From: Arthrobacter sp. AFG7.2
GTDB taxonomy: Bacteria; Actinomycetota; Actinomycetes; Actinomycetales; Micrococcaceae
Assembly: GCF_002892835.1 (NCBI RefSeq)
Contig: NZ_PJMB01000004.1
Span: forward strand, 310,001-374,000
Length of the DNA: 64,000 nt
Reading direction: 5' to 3'
Part shown: positions 1 to 7,564 of the stretch, one piece after another
Layout of the letters: each line of letters starts with the position of its first letter
How positions within the stretch are numbered: the stretch's first letter is position 1
Notes under the pieces: model-generated
The model's input: only the letters and a program-made list of their open reading frames with translations
The model's database searches: none
What the model was told of the DNA's origin: nothing
Position numbers and translations under genes: made by a program

Positions 1-46
1 GTCCCCGTCGTGGCAGCCTGGGCGTGGGCCGGAATGACGTGGCGCG

Positions 47-472
47 CTACCGCCGGACCCCAGTGATCCGGCCGGCCACCAGCGAGATCAGGGTGATGAT
101 GATGGCAGCGAGCACGGCCGTCCAGAAGAACGAATCGATGGTGAACTGTACCGGTGTGAAGCTGCTGATCCAGGACGTCAGGTAAAGCATCGCGGCGCTG
201 ATGACAATGGTGAAGAGCCCCAGTGTCAGAATTGTGATGGGGAGCGACAGGATGCTCACCAGGGGGCGGATGAATGCGTTGACCAACCCGAAGATCAGGC
301 CGATGAACAGGTAAGCCAAGGCAGTTCCCGCCAAGTCGGTTCCCTGTGCCACACCCGTCCGGGCTACCGCGTCAGTTGTTGCCGACGAGGAGATGTCCAA
401 CCCGGGAAGGATCCAGCTGGCTACCCACAGGGCCAGTCCGTTGATGATGACCCGGCCAATGAAAGAGCGCAT
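47..472 (-). CDS. Phage holin family (DUF-type, Phage_holin_4_2) membrane protein
   Basis: A 141-residue, very hydrophobic protein with about four membrane segments: roughly residues 5-25, 48-70, 75-100 and 113-135. The pattern of an NAFIRP turn followed by LSLPITILTLGLF is characteristic of the small membrane proteins grouped as phage holin family 4 superfamily II, which are common single-copy chromosomal genes in actinobacteria and are not evidence of a prophage. The molecular role is unknown. It is transcribed away from the pectinase operon, with which it shares a 256-bp upstream region. Between residues 26 and 45 there is a small hydrophilic loop that the family normally keeps shorter. 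Family call is good; function is not known. Confidence 0.8.
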   Translation of the reverse strand: MRSFIGRVIINGLALWVASWILPGLDISSSATTDAVARTGVAQGTDLAGTALAYLFIGLIFGLVNAFIRPLVSILSLPITILTLGLFTIVISAAMLYLTSWISSFTPVQFTIDSFFWTAVLAAIIITLISLVAGRITGVRR

Positions 473-624
473 GCGCTAATGCTTTCACACCTGCCTGTGC
501 ACAGGACCAGGGCCGGGCGGGCAATGGACTGCAGGCTCCGTCCTGCGCCTGCGGACCCCTGTCACGCCTTCGGGGGAGTTTGTGACAAATGCGCAAGGGA
601 TTCTGTCAACGTTCGACTAAACCC

Positions 625-653
625 TTGACATTCAGAAAGCGGTTTCTCATAGT
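625..653 (+). promoter_or_regulatory. Sigma-70-type promoter of the pectinase operon
   Basis: A perfect -35 box TTGACA (625-630), a 17-base spacer and a -10 box CATAGT (648-653). It is the only promoter with a perfect -35 noticed in this window. The -10 box lies between two LacI-type operators, so bound repressor would block it. Confidence 0.7.
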
Positions 654-668
654 AGAGAAATCGCTTTC
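635..668. promoter_or_regulatory. Paired LacI-family operators
   Basis: GAAAGCGGTTTC at 635-646 and GAAATCGCTTTC at 657-668 each fit the LacI/GalR half-site pattern GAAANCGNTTTC. Together they form a larger inverted repeat (14-base arms 635-648 and 655-668 with one mismatch, 6-base centre). The two operator centres are 22 bp apart, close to two helical turns, placing both on the same face of the DNA and flanking the -10 box. No LacI-family gene is in the window, so the repressor is unidentified. Confidence 0.7.
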
Positions 669-728
669 CTATGTGCGGGCTGCGGCCTGCGCCGAAGCGT
701 GGTTCATTCCAATGGAGGAAGAGAGATC

Positions 729-2102
729 ATGCGTAACAAGAAGCCCATAGCCCCCGCCTCTGTGGTGGCTGCCATTGCGGTATCGCTGCTCGCAGCGCCA
801 GCCACCTCGTTCGCGTCACCGGCGCCGCAGGCGGACCCTGCAGCCCAGACTGCACGGCAGCCGCTGGAACGTCAGGTCCTGCCCCAAAACGACGGGTGGG
901 CAGCGGCGGGAACGGGCACCACTGGCGGGTCCGCAGCAACCGCAGAGCGAGTGTACGACGTTTCCAGCAGGAGCGAACTGCTGGCAGCTTTCGCCTCCGG
1001 AGGCTCAGACCCGAAAATTATCCGGGTCCACGGTGACATTAAGGCCAACGTGGCCGCGGACGGATCCCCGCTTAGTTGCGAGGACTATGCCTCCGGCACC
1101 GGGTATTCCCTGGCACAGTACCTGCACGATTTTGATCCTGTCAGGTACGGCACAACCAGCGAACCGGCGGGTCCCCAGGAGACTGCCCGGCGTGCTGCCG
1201 CTGCAAAGCAGGCATCCACCATCCGCTGGGACATCCCCGGCAATACCACCATCGTCGGGGCCGGTCCGGACAGCAGCATCACCGGGGCGGCGCTGCGCAT
1301 CAACCGTGCAGGGAACGTGATCTTCCGCAACCTCACCGTGCGGGATGCCGCCGACTGCTTCCCGGCCTGGGATCCAACGGACGGCTCCACCGGTAACTGG
1401 AACAGCGAGTATGACCTGCTGCAGATCATCAACGGCTCAACCAACGTGTGGGTGGACCACTCCCACTTCACCGACGCACCCAACCTGGACAGCGCCCAGC
1501 CCAGCTACTTCGGCCGGCCCTACCAGGTCCACGACGGAGCTGTGGACGTCACCAACGGATCCGACCTCGTCACCATGTCCTACAACCGCTTCTCCGAGCA
1601 CGACAAGCTCCTGCTCATCGGGTCCACCGATTCGACCAGCCGCGGTGACGTGGGCAAGCTGCGCGTCACCATTCACCACAATGTGTTCGATAACGTAGGC
1701 CAGCGGGCGCCCCGGGTCCGCTACGGGCAGGTGGACGTCTACAACAACCACTTCAAGACCTCCGCCGACTCCGACGTGCCCTACGGGTACACCTTCGGGG
1801 CCGGGGTTGAATCACACGTGTATGCCGAGGCCAACGCGTTCACCCTCCCCGCCGGCATTCCCGCCTCATCCCTCATCTCCTACTTCAAGGGGAAGGTCAT
1901 CACCACCATCGGAAACGCGGTAAACGGCAAGATCGTGGATCTCCGGGAAGCTTACAACGCAGCAGCTCCAGCCGACCGGCAGCTGGGCGCAGACGACACC
2001 TGGACTCCGGTTCTGCGCACCCATGTCAACGCAGCCCAGGCGGTTCCGGCCCTCCTGGCGGACGCCGTCGGACCCGTGTTCACGGCAGGGGAGGCACGCT
2101 GA
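729..2102 (+). CDS. Secreted pectate lyase (polysaccharide lyase family 1)
   Basis: Extracellular enzyme that cleaves polygalacturonate by beta-elimination with calcium. The ATG at 729 is chosen over an upstream GTG at 699 because GGAGGA (714-719) sits at proper distance and the product (457 aa) then begins with a classical signal peptide (MRNKKPIAP, hydrophobic core, cleavage near ASPAPQ). PL1 marks are visible: VWVDH near residue 240-244, SYNRFSEHDKLLLIG around 285-300, IHHNVFDNVGQRAPRVR, in which R326 and R331 (the RxPxxR motif) are the catalytic-region arginines. An insertion rich in Ala and Arg around residues 140-165 precedes the core. It is the first gene of a two-gene operon; its TGA overlaps the next ATG. 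LacI-type operators upstream imply induction by pectin breakdown products. Confidence 0.93.
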   Translation: MRNKKPIAPASVVAAIAVSLLAAPATSFASPAPQADPAAQTARQPLERQVLPQNDGWAAAGTGTTGGSAATAERVYDVSSRSELLAAFASGGSDPKIIRVHGDIKANVAADGSPLSCEDYASGTGYSLAQYLHDFDPVRYGTTSEPAGPQETARRAAAAKQASTIRWDIPGNTTIVGAGPDSSITGAALRINRAGNVIFRNLTVRDAADCFPAWDPTDGSTGNWNSEYDLLQIINGSTNVWVDHSHFTDAPNLDSAQPSYFGRPYQVHDGAVDVTNGSDLVTMSYNRFSEHDKLLLIGSTDSTSRGDVGKLRVTIHHNVFDNVGQRAPRVRYGQVDVYNNHFKTSADSDVPYGYTFGAGVESHVYAEANAFTLPAGIPASSLISYFKGKVITTIGNAVNGKIVDLREAYNAAAPADRQLGADDTWTPVLRTHVNAAQAVPALLADAVGPVFTAGEAR

Positions 2103-3988
2103 TGCGCCGCCTGAAACCCAGCCGCCGCTCCATCCTCGCTGCTGTGGCGGCAGGAGCAGTAACCGCCGCAGCAGGAGTCGCGGGGCCAGGCGCCGCGCGC
2201 TCGCAGGCAGCGGTCCGCCCGGTCAATGCGCCGCCGCGAAGCAGGCCCAACCCGGTGATATTCGTCGTGGGCGATTCAACATCCTCCGCCTACCAGCATT
2301 CCGAACGTCCCCGGGCAGGCTGGGGACAGGCTCTCCCCCTGCTGCTGGGGCCACAGGCCGAGGTGTTCGACTACGCATGGTCCGGCGCTTCGTCCAAGAG
2401 CTTCGCCGATGCCGGCCTCCTGGATGAAGTTGGCGCCATGCTCCGGCCGGGCGACTACCTGCTCATCTCCTTCGGACACAATGACGAAAAGGTCCAGGAC
2501 CCTGCCAGGGGAACCGACCCGCAAACCACTTTCAAGGAATATCTGCAAAAGTACCTGGACCGCGCCGCGGGAAGCGGGGCAAAGGCCGTCCTGGTAACGC
2601 CCGTGGAGCGCCGGAGGTTCAGTGCACTTGGCGTGGCCCAGGATTCGCATGGAAGCTACCCGCAGGCAGTCCGGGAACTGGCCGCAGCTACCGGAACGCC
2701 CCTGGTGGACCTCACCGCGTCCTCGAAGGACCTGTGGCAAAAGCTTGGGGCCGAAGGAACCAAGTCCCACTTCCTGTATGCCGCCCCCGGCCAGTATCCG
2801 CAGTATCCGGAAGGCGTTGCTGACAACACCCACTTCCAGGCGGAAGGAGCCCTGGCTGTTGCACGGCTGGTTGCCGTGGAGCTGCAGAAACAACAGGCAC
2901 TCCCGCCGGGATACTTCCAGCACCTTGACGCCGGACTGGACCCCCTGGCGGGAATCCACTGGCCCAGCGAACGCCCGGTCGACAAGCCCGTGATCCTGGA
3001 GGTCGGGCCCGGATCCGTGTTCCAGACCGTGCAGGCCGCAGTCGACGCTGTTCCGGCCGGCAGCACCCGCCGCACCCATATCCGGATCGCCCCGGGAACC
3101 TATCGGGGAACCATCCGGGTTCCCGCCAACAAGCCGCGAATCTCGTTCATCGGGCTGGGAGAGAGAGCGGAGGATGTTGTGCTTGTCCACAACAACGCCT
3201 CCGGGACTCCCAAACCTGACGGGACCGGTCCGTATGGAACGGGCGGAAGCGCGAGCGTCCGGATTGACGGGCCGGACTTTACGGCGGCCAATCTCACGTT
3301 CAGCAACGACTTCGACGAAGCCGCGAACCTGGAGATGAAGAACCGGCAGGCAGTAGCGCTCTTCCTGACGGGTGACCGTGCTGTCCTGCGCAACGTCCGG
3401 TGCCTGGGCAACCAGGACACCCTGTTGGTTGATTCGCCGTCACGGGGGGTGCAGGCGCGGTTCTTCTTCAGCGACAGCTATATCGAGGGGGACGTGGACT
3501 TTATCTTCGGCCGGGGTACCGCAGTCTTTTCAAGCTGTGAAATCCGTTCCCTGGACCGTGGTTCGCAAAGCAACAACGGCTACGTTTCCGCGGGCAGCCT
3601 GAACATCCAGATCAAGCACGGCTACCTGTTTGCCGGCTGCCGGTTCGTTTCGGATGCAGCTGCCGGGACAGTCCACCTGGGCCGGCCCTGGCACCCGAGT
3701 GGTGACGTTGACGCGATTGCCCAGGTGCTTGTCCGGGATTCGTGGCTGGGAGCCCACATTTCCGGTGCGCCCTGGACCGACATGAGCGGGTTCTCGTGGC
3801 AGGAGGCGCGCTTCCACGAACTCAACAACAATGGCCCGGGATCCCGCATCACCCCCGCCCGGCCGCAGCTTGACCCGGCCCTGGCGGGGGAGTTCACGCT
3901 GGCGGAATACCTTCGCGGGGCAGACGGCTGGAGCCCCCAGCTGGCAGGCACCCGGGCGGACAGCACCGCGGCGGTGTCCCGAGCGTAG
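2102..3988 (+). CDS. Tat-exported fusion: SGNH/rhamnogalacturonan acetylesterase plus pectin methylesterase
   Basis: 628 residues with two catalytic domains. Residues 1-35 carry a twin-arginine signal (SRRSIL followed by an Ala-rich core). Residues 50-262 are an SGNH/GDSL esterase of the rhamnogalacturonan acetylesterase type (CE12): block I GDS 57-59, block III GHND 125-128, block V DNTH with D241 and H244. Residues 295-605 are a pectinesterase (CE8): GNQDTL 436-441 with D439, VDFIFG with D466, and LGRPW 526-530 with R528, all catalytic residues intact. The pair would deacetylate and demethylate pectin, exposing substrate for the lyase encoded just upstream. ATG overlaps the lyase stop (TGATG) and is preceded by AGGGGAGG. 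The use of Tat here and, apparently, Sec for the lyase means the two partners are exported by different routes. Confidence 0.92.
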   Translation: MRRLKPSRRSILAAVAAGAVTAAAGVAGPGAARSQAAVRPVNAPPRSRPNPVIFVVGDSTSSAYQHSERPRAGWGQALPLLLGPQAEVFDYAWSGASSKSFADAGLLDEVGAMLRPGDYLLISFGHNDEKVQDPARGTDPQTTFKEYLQKYLDRAAGSGAKAVLVTPVERRRFSALGVAQDSHGSYPQAVRELAAATGTPLVDLTASSKDLWQKLGAEGTKSHFLYAAPGQYPQYPEGVADNTHFQAEGALAVARLVAVELQKQQALPPGYFQHLDAGLDPLAGIHWPSERPVDKPVILEVGPGSVFQTVQAAVDAVPAGSTRRTHIRIAPGTYRGTIRVPANKPRISFIGLGERAEDVVLVHNNASGTPKPDGTGPYGTGGSASVRIDGPDFTAANLTFSNDFDEAANLEMKNRQAVALFLTGDRAVLRNVRCLGNQDTLLVDSPSRGVQARFFFSDSYIEGDVDFIFGRGTAVFSSCEIRSLDRGSQSNNGYVSAGSLNIQIKHGYLFAGCRFVSDAAAGTVHLGRPWHPSGDVDAIAQVLVRDSWLGAHISGAPWTDMSGFSWQEARFHELNNNGPGSRITPARPQLDPALAGEFTLAEYLRGADGWSPQLAGTRADSTAAVSRA

Positions 3989-4012
3989 GCGACGTCGTGC
4001 GGGACCGGCCTG

Positions 4013-4035
4013 CTTCCCTCCTGCAGGGAGGGAAG
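4013..4035 (+). terminator. Hairpin ending the pectinase operon
   Basis: Perfect 9-bp arms CTTCCCTCC (4013-4021) and GGAGGGAAG (4027-4035) around a 5-base loop. There is no T-run, and the hairpin lies directly before the -10 box of the next gene, separating the two transcription units. Confidence 0.55.
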
Positions 4036-4041
4036 TAGGCT
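4036..4041 (+). promoter_or_regulatory. -10 box TAGGCT, leaderless start
   Basis: TAGGCT followed by 7 bases and the ATG at 4049; the transcript would start at or beside the start codon. No separate ribosome binding site at normal distance is present outside the hairpin. Confidence 0.45.
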
Positions 4042-4048
4042 GGTCTGC

Positions 4049-5167
4049 ATGACGTCTTCTGAGACCATCAAGGGCGGTATCGAGCCCCGTCCGGTAGTCG
4101 CCCGGTTGCCCCGCTACGCCGCCGGAAAACCTCCCGCAGAGGTTGATGGCATGGCCAGTTACAAGTTGTCGTCAAACGAGAACCCGCTGCCCCCGCTTCC
4201 GGCCGTCCTCGAGGCCATAGCGCAGCAGACCGACTTCAACCGCTACCCCGATCCTCTCAGCACCAGGCTTCGCACTGAGCTGTCCGCTTTCCTGGACGTG
4301 CCTGCCGAGGATATCGTCACGGGCGCGGGCAGCCTGGGCGCGCTGAACCAGTTGCTTGCCACATTCGCAGGACGGAACGACGACGGCACGCCGGATGAAG
4401 TGATCTACGCCTGGCGTTCCTTCGAGGCGTATCCCATCAGCATCGGGCTGTCAGGCGCCGGGGGCGTGCCCGTCCCGGTGACCGCTGACGGCAGGCATGA
4501 TCTCCCAGCGATGGCGGCCGCCGTGACAAGCCGGACCAAAGTGATCCTCCTGTGCACGCCCAACAATCCCACGGGACCCGTCCTCGGCGCTGCCGAAACA
4601 GAGGAATTTATCCGGCTCGTCCCCCCGCATGTGGTGGTGGTTATTGATGAGGCCTACCAGGAATTCGTCAGGGCAGAAGATGCTGTGGACGGCATCGCCA
4701 TGTACCGGAAGTACCCCAATGTGGCGGTGCTGCGGACCTTCTCGAAGGCACACGGGCTGGCTGGCCTCCGCGTCGGCTACAGCGTGTCCAACCCCGGCCT
4801 TACGCAGCACCTCAGGGTTGCCGCCACTCCCTTCGCCGTGTCGCAGATCGCCGAAAAGGCCGCGATTGTTTCCCTGCAAAACTACGGCCAGGTTGTAGGA
4901 AGGGTACAAAGCCTCGTCGATGAGCGGGAGCGTGTCACGGCAGGGCTTCGCAGCCTGGGCTGGGCTGTCCCCGATGCGCAGGGAAACTTCGTCTGGCTGG
5001 ACCTGGGTGAGGACAGCGCCGGATTCGCAGAGCTGGCCGGCGCGCAGGCGCTGTCCGTGCGGGCTTTTCCGGGCGAAGGCGTGAGGGTAAGTATCGGCGA
5101 GCCGGAGGCCAATGCCAGGTTCCTCCGGCTGTGTGCAGACTATACAAAGGCGCCCCGGGGTTCCTAG
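4049..5167 (+). CDS. HisC-like PLP aminotransferase (histidinol-phosphate / aromatic amino acid type)
   Basis: 372-residue fold-type I aminotransferase of class II, the length and opening (LSSNENPLPPLP) of HisC-like enzymes. PLP contacts are visible: NNPTG 172-176, D200 in VIDEAYQEF, Schiff-base lysine K233 in TFSKAHGLAGLR. In actinobacteria such paralogues often act on phenylalanine and other aromatic or branched substrates rather than in histidine synthesis. No his genes are nearby; instead the next genes encode a 2-oxoacid dehydrogenase, so a role in making 2-oxo acids from amino acids for that complex is reasonable but inferred. The 151-bp gap to the E1-alpha gene holds two inverted repeats, so it may be a separate unit. 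Confidence 0.85.
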   Translation: MTSSETIKGGIEPRPVVARLPRYAAGKPPAEVDGMASYKLSSNENPLPPLPAVLEAIAQQTDFNRYPDPLSTRLRTELSAFLDVPAEDIVTGAGSLGALNQLLATFAGRNDDGTPDEVIYAWRSFEAYPISIGLSGAGGVPVPVTADGRHDLPAMAAAVTSRTKVILLCTPNNPTGPVLGAAETEEFIRLVPPHVVVVIDEAYQEFVRAEDAVDGIAMYRKYPNVAVLRTFSKAHGLAGLRVGYSVSNPGLTQHLRVAATPFAVSQIAEKAAIVSLQNYGQVVGRVQSLVDERERVTAGLRSLGWAVPDAQGNFVWLDLGEDSAGFAELAGAQALSVRAFPGEGVRVSIGEPEANARFLRLCADYTKAPRGS

Positions 5168-5176
5168 CGCTTAACA

Positions 5177-5198
5177 AGTAGGTCGGCGCGTACCTACT
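5177..5198. promoter_or_regulatory. 22-bp inverted repeat, operator or short terminator
   Basis: AGTAGGT (5177-5183) and ACCTACT (5192-5198), perfect 7-bp arms with an 8-base centre, ten bases after the aminotransferase stop. Its size fits a dimeric repressor site for the dehydrogenase operon; a weak terminator is the alternative. Confidence 0.4.
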
Positions 5199-5227
5199 GA
5201 AGATAAAGTTAGGATCAGTAAAGCAAT

Positions 5228-5269
5228 ATATATGCCGTGCCGGGAATCCATTCCTCTGGAGGCATATAT
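5228..5269. promoter_or_regulatory. AT-rich inverted repeat in the dehydrogenase leader
   Basis: ATATATGCC (5228-5236) and GGCATATAT (5261-5269) are perfect 9-bp arms separated by 24 bases, 50 bases before the E1-alpha start. The right arm follows a CTCTGGA stretch resembling a ribosome binding site. It could be an operator or an mRNA stem; which one is not decided by sequence. Confidence 0.35.
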
Positions 5270-5318
5270 CCCAGCAACATTTTGCACTGCATCCGCATGC
5301 GGCAAGCGAGGAGACGGT

Positions 5319-6563
5319 ATGGGCGCACATTTGCCTGCCACCGAGTTCGACGGAACAGCGGTAGACGACCAGCGCGAGGCTGATGCCGAGGCGGTCATGG
5401 GCGAACCCCCCGCGCAAATGGTCCAACTCCTGGGCCCCGACGGCAAGCTCGGCCTTGACCCCGTCTTCACGCCGTACGCGGAAAAGATCAGCCCGGAAGC
5501 CCTCCGTGGCCTCTACGCGGATATGGCGGCAATCCGGCGGTTCGATGTAGAGGCAACTGCCCTGCAGCGCCAGGGCCAGCTGGCGCTCTGGGTCCCGCTG
5601 ACGGGCCAGGAAGCAGCACAGATCGGCTCCGGCAGGGCGAGCCAGCCGCAGGACTACATCTTTCCCACGTACCGCGAGCATGGCGTGGCACTGACCCGCA
5701 ACGTGGACCTTGCCGAGCTGCTTCGGCAGTTCCGCGGAGTATCAAACGGCGGCTGGAACCCCAAGGACACAAACTTCCACCTGTACACCCTTGTCCTGGC
5801 CGCCCAGACGCTCCACGCCGTCGGCTATGCCATGGGCATCCAGCGCGACCAGAAGCTTGCAGGAGCGTCCGGAACTCCGGATACCGGCCAGGACGCTGCT
5901 GTCATCGCCTACTTCGGTGACGGGGCGAGCTCAGAAGGCGATGTCCACGAGTCCATGGTGTTCGCATCCTCCTACAATGCGCCGGTGGTGTTCTTCTGCC
6001 AGAACAACCACTGGGCCATCTCGGTGCCCACCAATGTCCAGACCCGCGTGCCGCTGTCCAACCGCGCCAAGGGATACGGGTTCCCGGGCATCCGTGTGGA
6101 CGGGAACGATGTCATTGCCGTGCATGCCGTCACCGAGTGGGCCCTGGAGCACGCGCGCCAAGGCAAAGGCCCGGTCCTCATCGAGGCCTTCACCTACCGT
6201 GTGGGGGCCCACACCACCGCGGACGACCCCACCAAGTACCGCCAGTCGGCCGAAGAGGATGCCTGGCGGGCGAAAGACCCCTTGGCCAGGGTGGAAAAGT
6301 ACCTGCGGTCCGAAGGGCTGGCCGACGACGGTTTCTTTGCCAAGGTGAAGGCCGACGGCGATGAACTCGCCGCATACGTCCGGCGCACTACCCATGATCT
6401 GGAAACCCCGGACATCCGTTCCGCCTTCGCCAACACCTATGCCGAAGCGCACCCCCTGGTGGCTGAGGAACTTGCCTGGTTTGAGGAATACGCTGCAGGA
6501 TTCGCAGGCGAAGAGCCGGCAGCTGCGGCTTCGGGACAGCCGGCAGCAAAGGCAGGCCACTGA
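5319..6563 (+). CDS. bkdA: 2-oxoacid dehydrogenase E1 component, alpha subunit (branched-chain type)
   Basis: 414 residues from ATG 5319, which has GCGAGGAG just upstream; an in-frame ATG 29 codons earlier lies inside an inverted repeat and is rejected. The protein binds thiamine diphosphate and, with E1-beta, decarboxylates a 2-oxo acid and transfers the acyl group to lipoyl-E2. The ThDP motif is clear: GDGASSEGD starting at residue 200 and ending with NN at 229-230. Arthrobacter-type bacteria usually use homodimeric AceE for pyruvate, so alpha/beta E1 suggests branched-chain 2-oxo acids; annotation pipelines often label such genes pdhA. The stop overlaps the E1-beta ATG by one base (TGATG). 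E3 is not in the window and must be supplied from elsewhere. Confidence 0.88.
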   Translation: MGAHLPATEFDGTAVDDQREADAEAVMGEPPAQMVQLLGPDGKLGLDPVFTPYAEKISPEALRGLYADMAAIRRFDVEATALQRQGQLALWVPLTGQEAAQIGSGRASQPQDYIFPTYREHGVALTRNVDLAELLRQFRGVSNGGWNPKDTNFHLYTLVLAAQTLHAVGYAMGIQRDQKLAGASGTPDTGQDAAVIAYFGDGASSEGDVHESMVFASSYNAPVVFFCQNNHWAISVPTNVQTRVPLSNRAKGYGFPGIRVDGNDVIAVHAVTEWALEHARQGKGPVLIEAFTYRVGAHTTADDPTKYRQSAEEDAWRAKDPLARVEKYLRSEGLADDGFFAKVKADGDELAAYVRRTTHDLETPDIRSAFANTYAEAHPLVAEELAWFEEYAAGFAGEEPAAAASGQPAAKAGH

Positions 6564-7543
6564 TGACCACCATGACCATTGCCAAGGCGATCAATGAAGG
6601 CCTCCGCGCAACGCTCAGCCGGAATCCAAAGTCCCTGTTGATGGGTGAGGACATCGGTCCCTTGGGCGGGGTCTACCGGGTGACTGATGGGCTGATCGGT
6701 GAATTTGGTCCGGATCGGGTGGTGGATACGCCGCTGGCCGAATCGGGCATCATCGGAACCGCCATTGGCCTTGCCCTGCGCGGGTACCGGCCGGTGTGCG
6801 AGATACAGTTCGACGGATTCGTCTTCCCCGGTTTCAACCAGATCACCACGCAGCTGGCCAAGATGCACGCGCGAAGCAACGGCAATCTCACCGTCCCGGT
6901 CGTTATCCGCATTCCTTATGGCGGCGGTATCGGATCCGTTGAGCACCACTCCGAGTCGCCGGAGGCGCTCTTCGCCCACACGGCAGGGCTGCGCATCATC
7001 ACCCCGTCCAACCCGCATGATGCCTACTGGATGATCCAGCAGGCCGTGGAGTGCCAGGATCCGGTCATTGTCTTCGAACCAAAGCGCCGCTACTGGCTAA
7101 AGGGGGATGTGGACATCGAGAGCCCCGGCCCTTCCGGTGATCCTTTTAAGGCCCATGTGCTCCGGAGCGGGACGGACGCCACCGTGGTGGCTTACGGCCC
7201 GCTGGTCCCCGTTGCCTTGGCTGCCGCGAACGCCGCGGCGGAGGACGGCCGGAGCGTGGAGGTGATCGACCTGCGGTCCATCTCACCCATCGACTTTGAT
7301 ACCGTCACCGCCTCGGTCCAGAAGACGGGCCGCCTGATCGTGGCCCACGAGGCCCCCACCTTCGGTGGAATCGGCGGCGAAATCGCTGCCCGGATCAGCG
7401 AGCGGGCCTTCCATTCCCTCGAAGCCCCGGTGATCCGCGTGGGCGGCTTCCATATGCCCTACCCGGTTGCCAAGGTGGAGGAAGACTACCTTCCGGACAT
7501 CGATCGCATCCTGGAGGCGCTGGACCGCGCCCTTTCCTACTGA
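6563..7543 (+). CDS. bkdB: 2-oxoacid dehydrogenase E1 component, beta subunit
   Basis: 326 residues, the standard length for E1-beta of alpha2beta2 2-oxoacid dehydrogenases. Visible hallmarks: LLMGEDIGPLGGVYRVTDGL near residue 25-45, DTPLAESGIIGTAIG (the conserved Glu that activates ThDP), the YGGGIGSVEHHSESPEA segment around 115-135, and a transketolase C-terminal domain from about residue 200 to the end. Overlaps the alpha subunit stop, so the two are translationally coupled, fitting 1:1 assembly. Next gene (E2) starts 21 bases downstream after a GAGGACACC ribosome site. Substrate is inferred to be branched-chain 2-oxo acids, not proven. Confidence 0.9.
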   Translation: MTTMTIAKAINEGLRATLSRNPKSLLMGEDIGPLGGVYRVTDGLIGEFGPDRVVDTPLAESGIIGTAIGLALRGYRPVCEIQFDGFVFPGFNQITTQLAKMHARSNGNLTVPVVIRIPYGGGIGSVEHHSESPEALFAHTAGLRIITPSNPHDAYWMIQQAVECQDPVIVFEPKRRYWLKGDVDIESPGPSGDPFKAHVLRSGTDATVVAYGPLVPVALAAANAAAEDGRSVEVIDLRSISPIDFDTVTASVQKTGRLIVAHEAPTFGGIGGEIAARISERAFHSLEAPVIRVGGFHMPYPVAKVEEDYLPDIDRILEALDRALSY

Positions 7544-7564
7544 GGCTTCCCAACCGAGGACACC

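Noticed and set aside
1..66. Possible C-terminal end of an upstream plus-strand gene (open from base 1 to a TGA at 64-66)
   Set aside because: Only 21 codons are visible, and they overlap the end of the holin-like gene. There is not enough to call a gene.
47..472. The holin-family gene as a sign of prophage
   Set aside because: No other phage genes, attachment repeats or tRNA nearby; the family is a common chromosomal membrane protein in actinobacteria.
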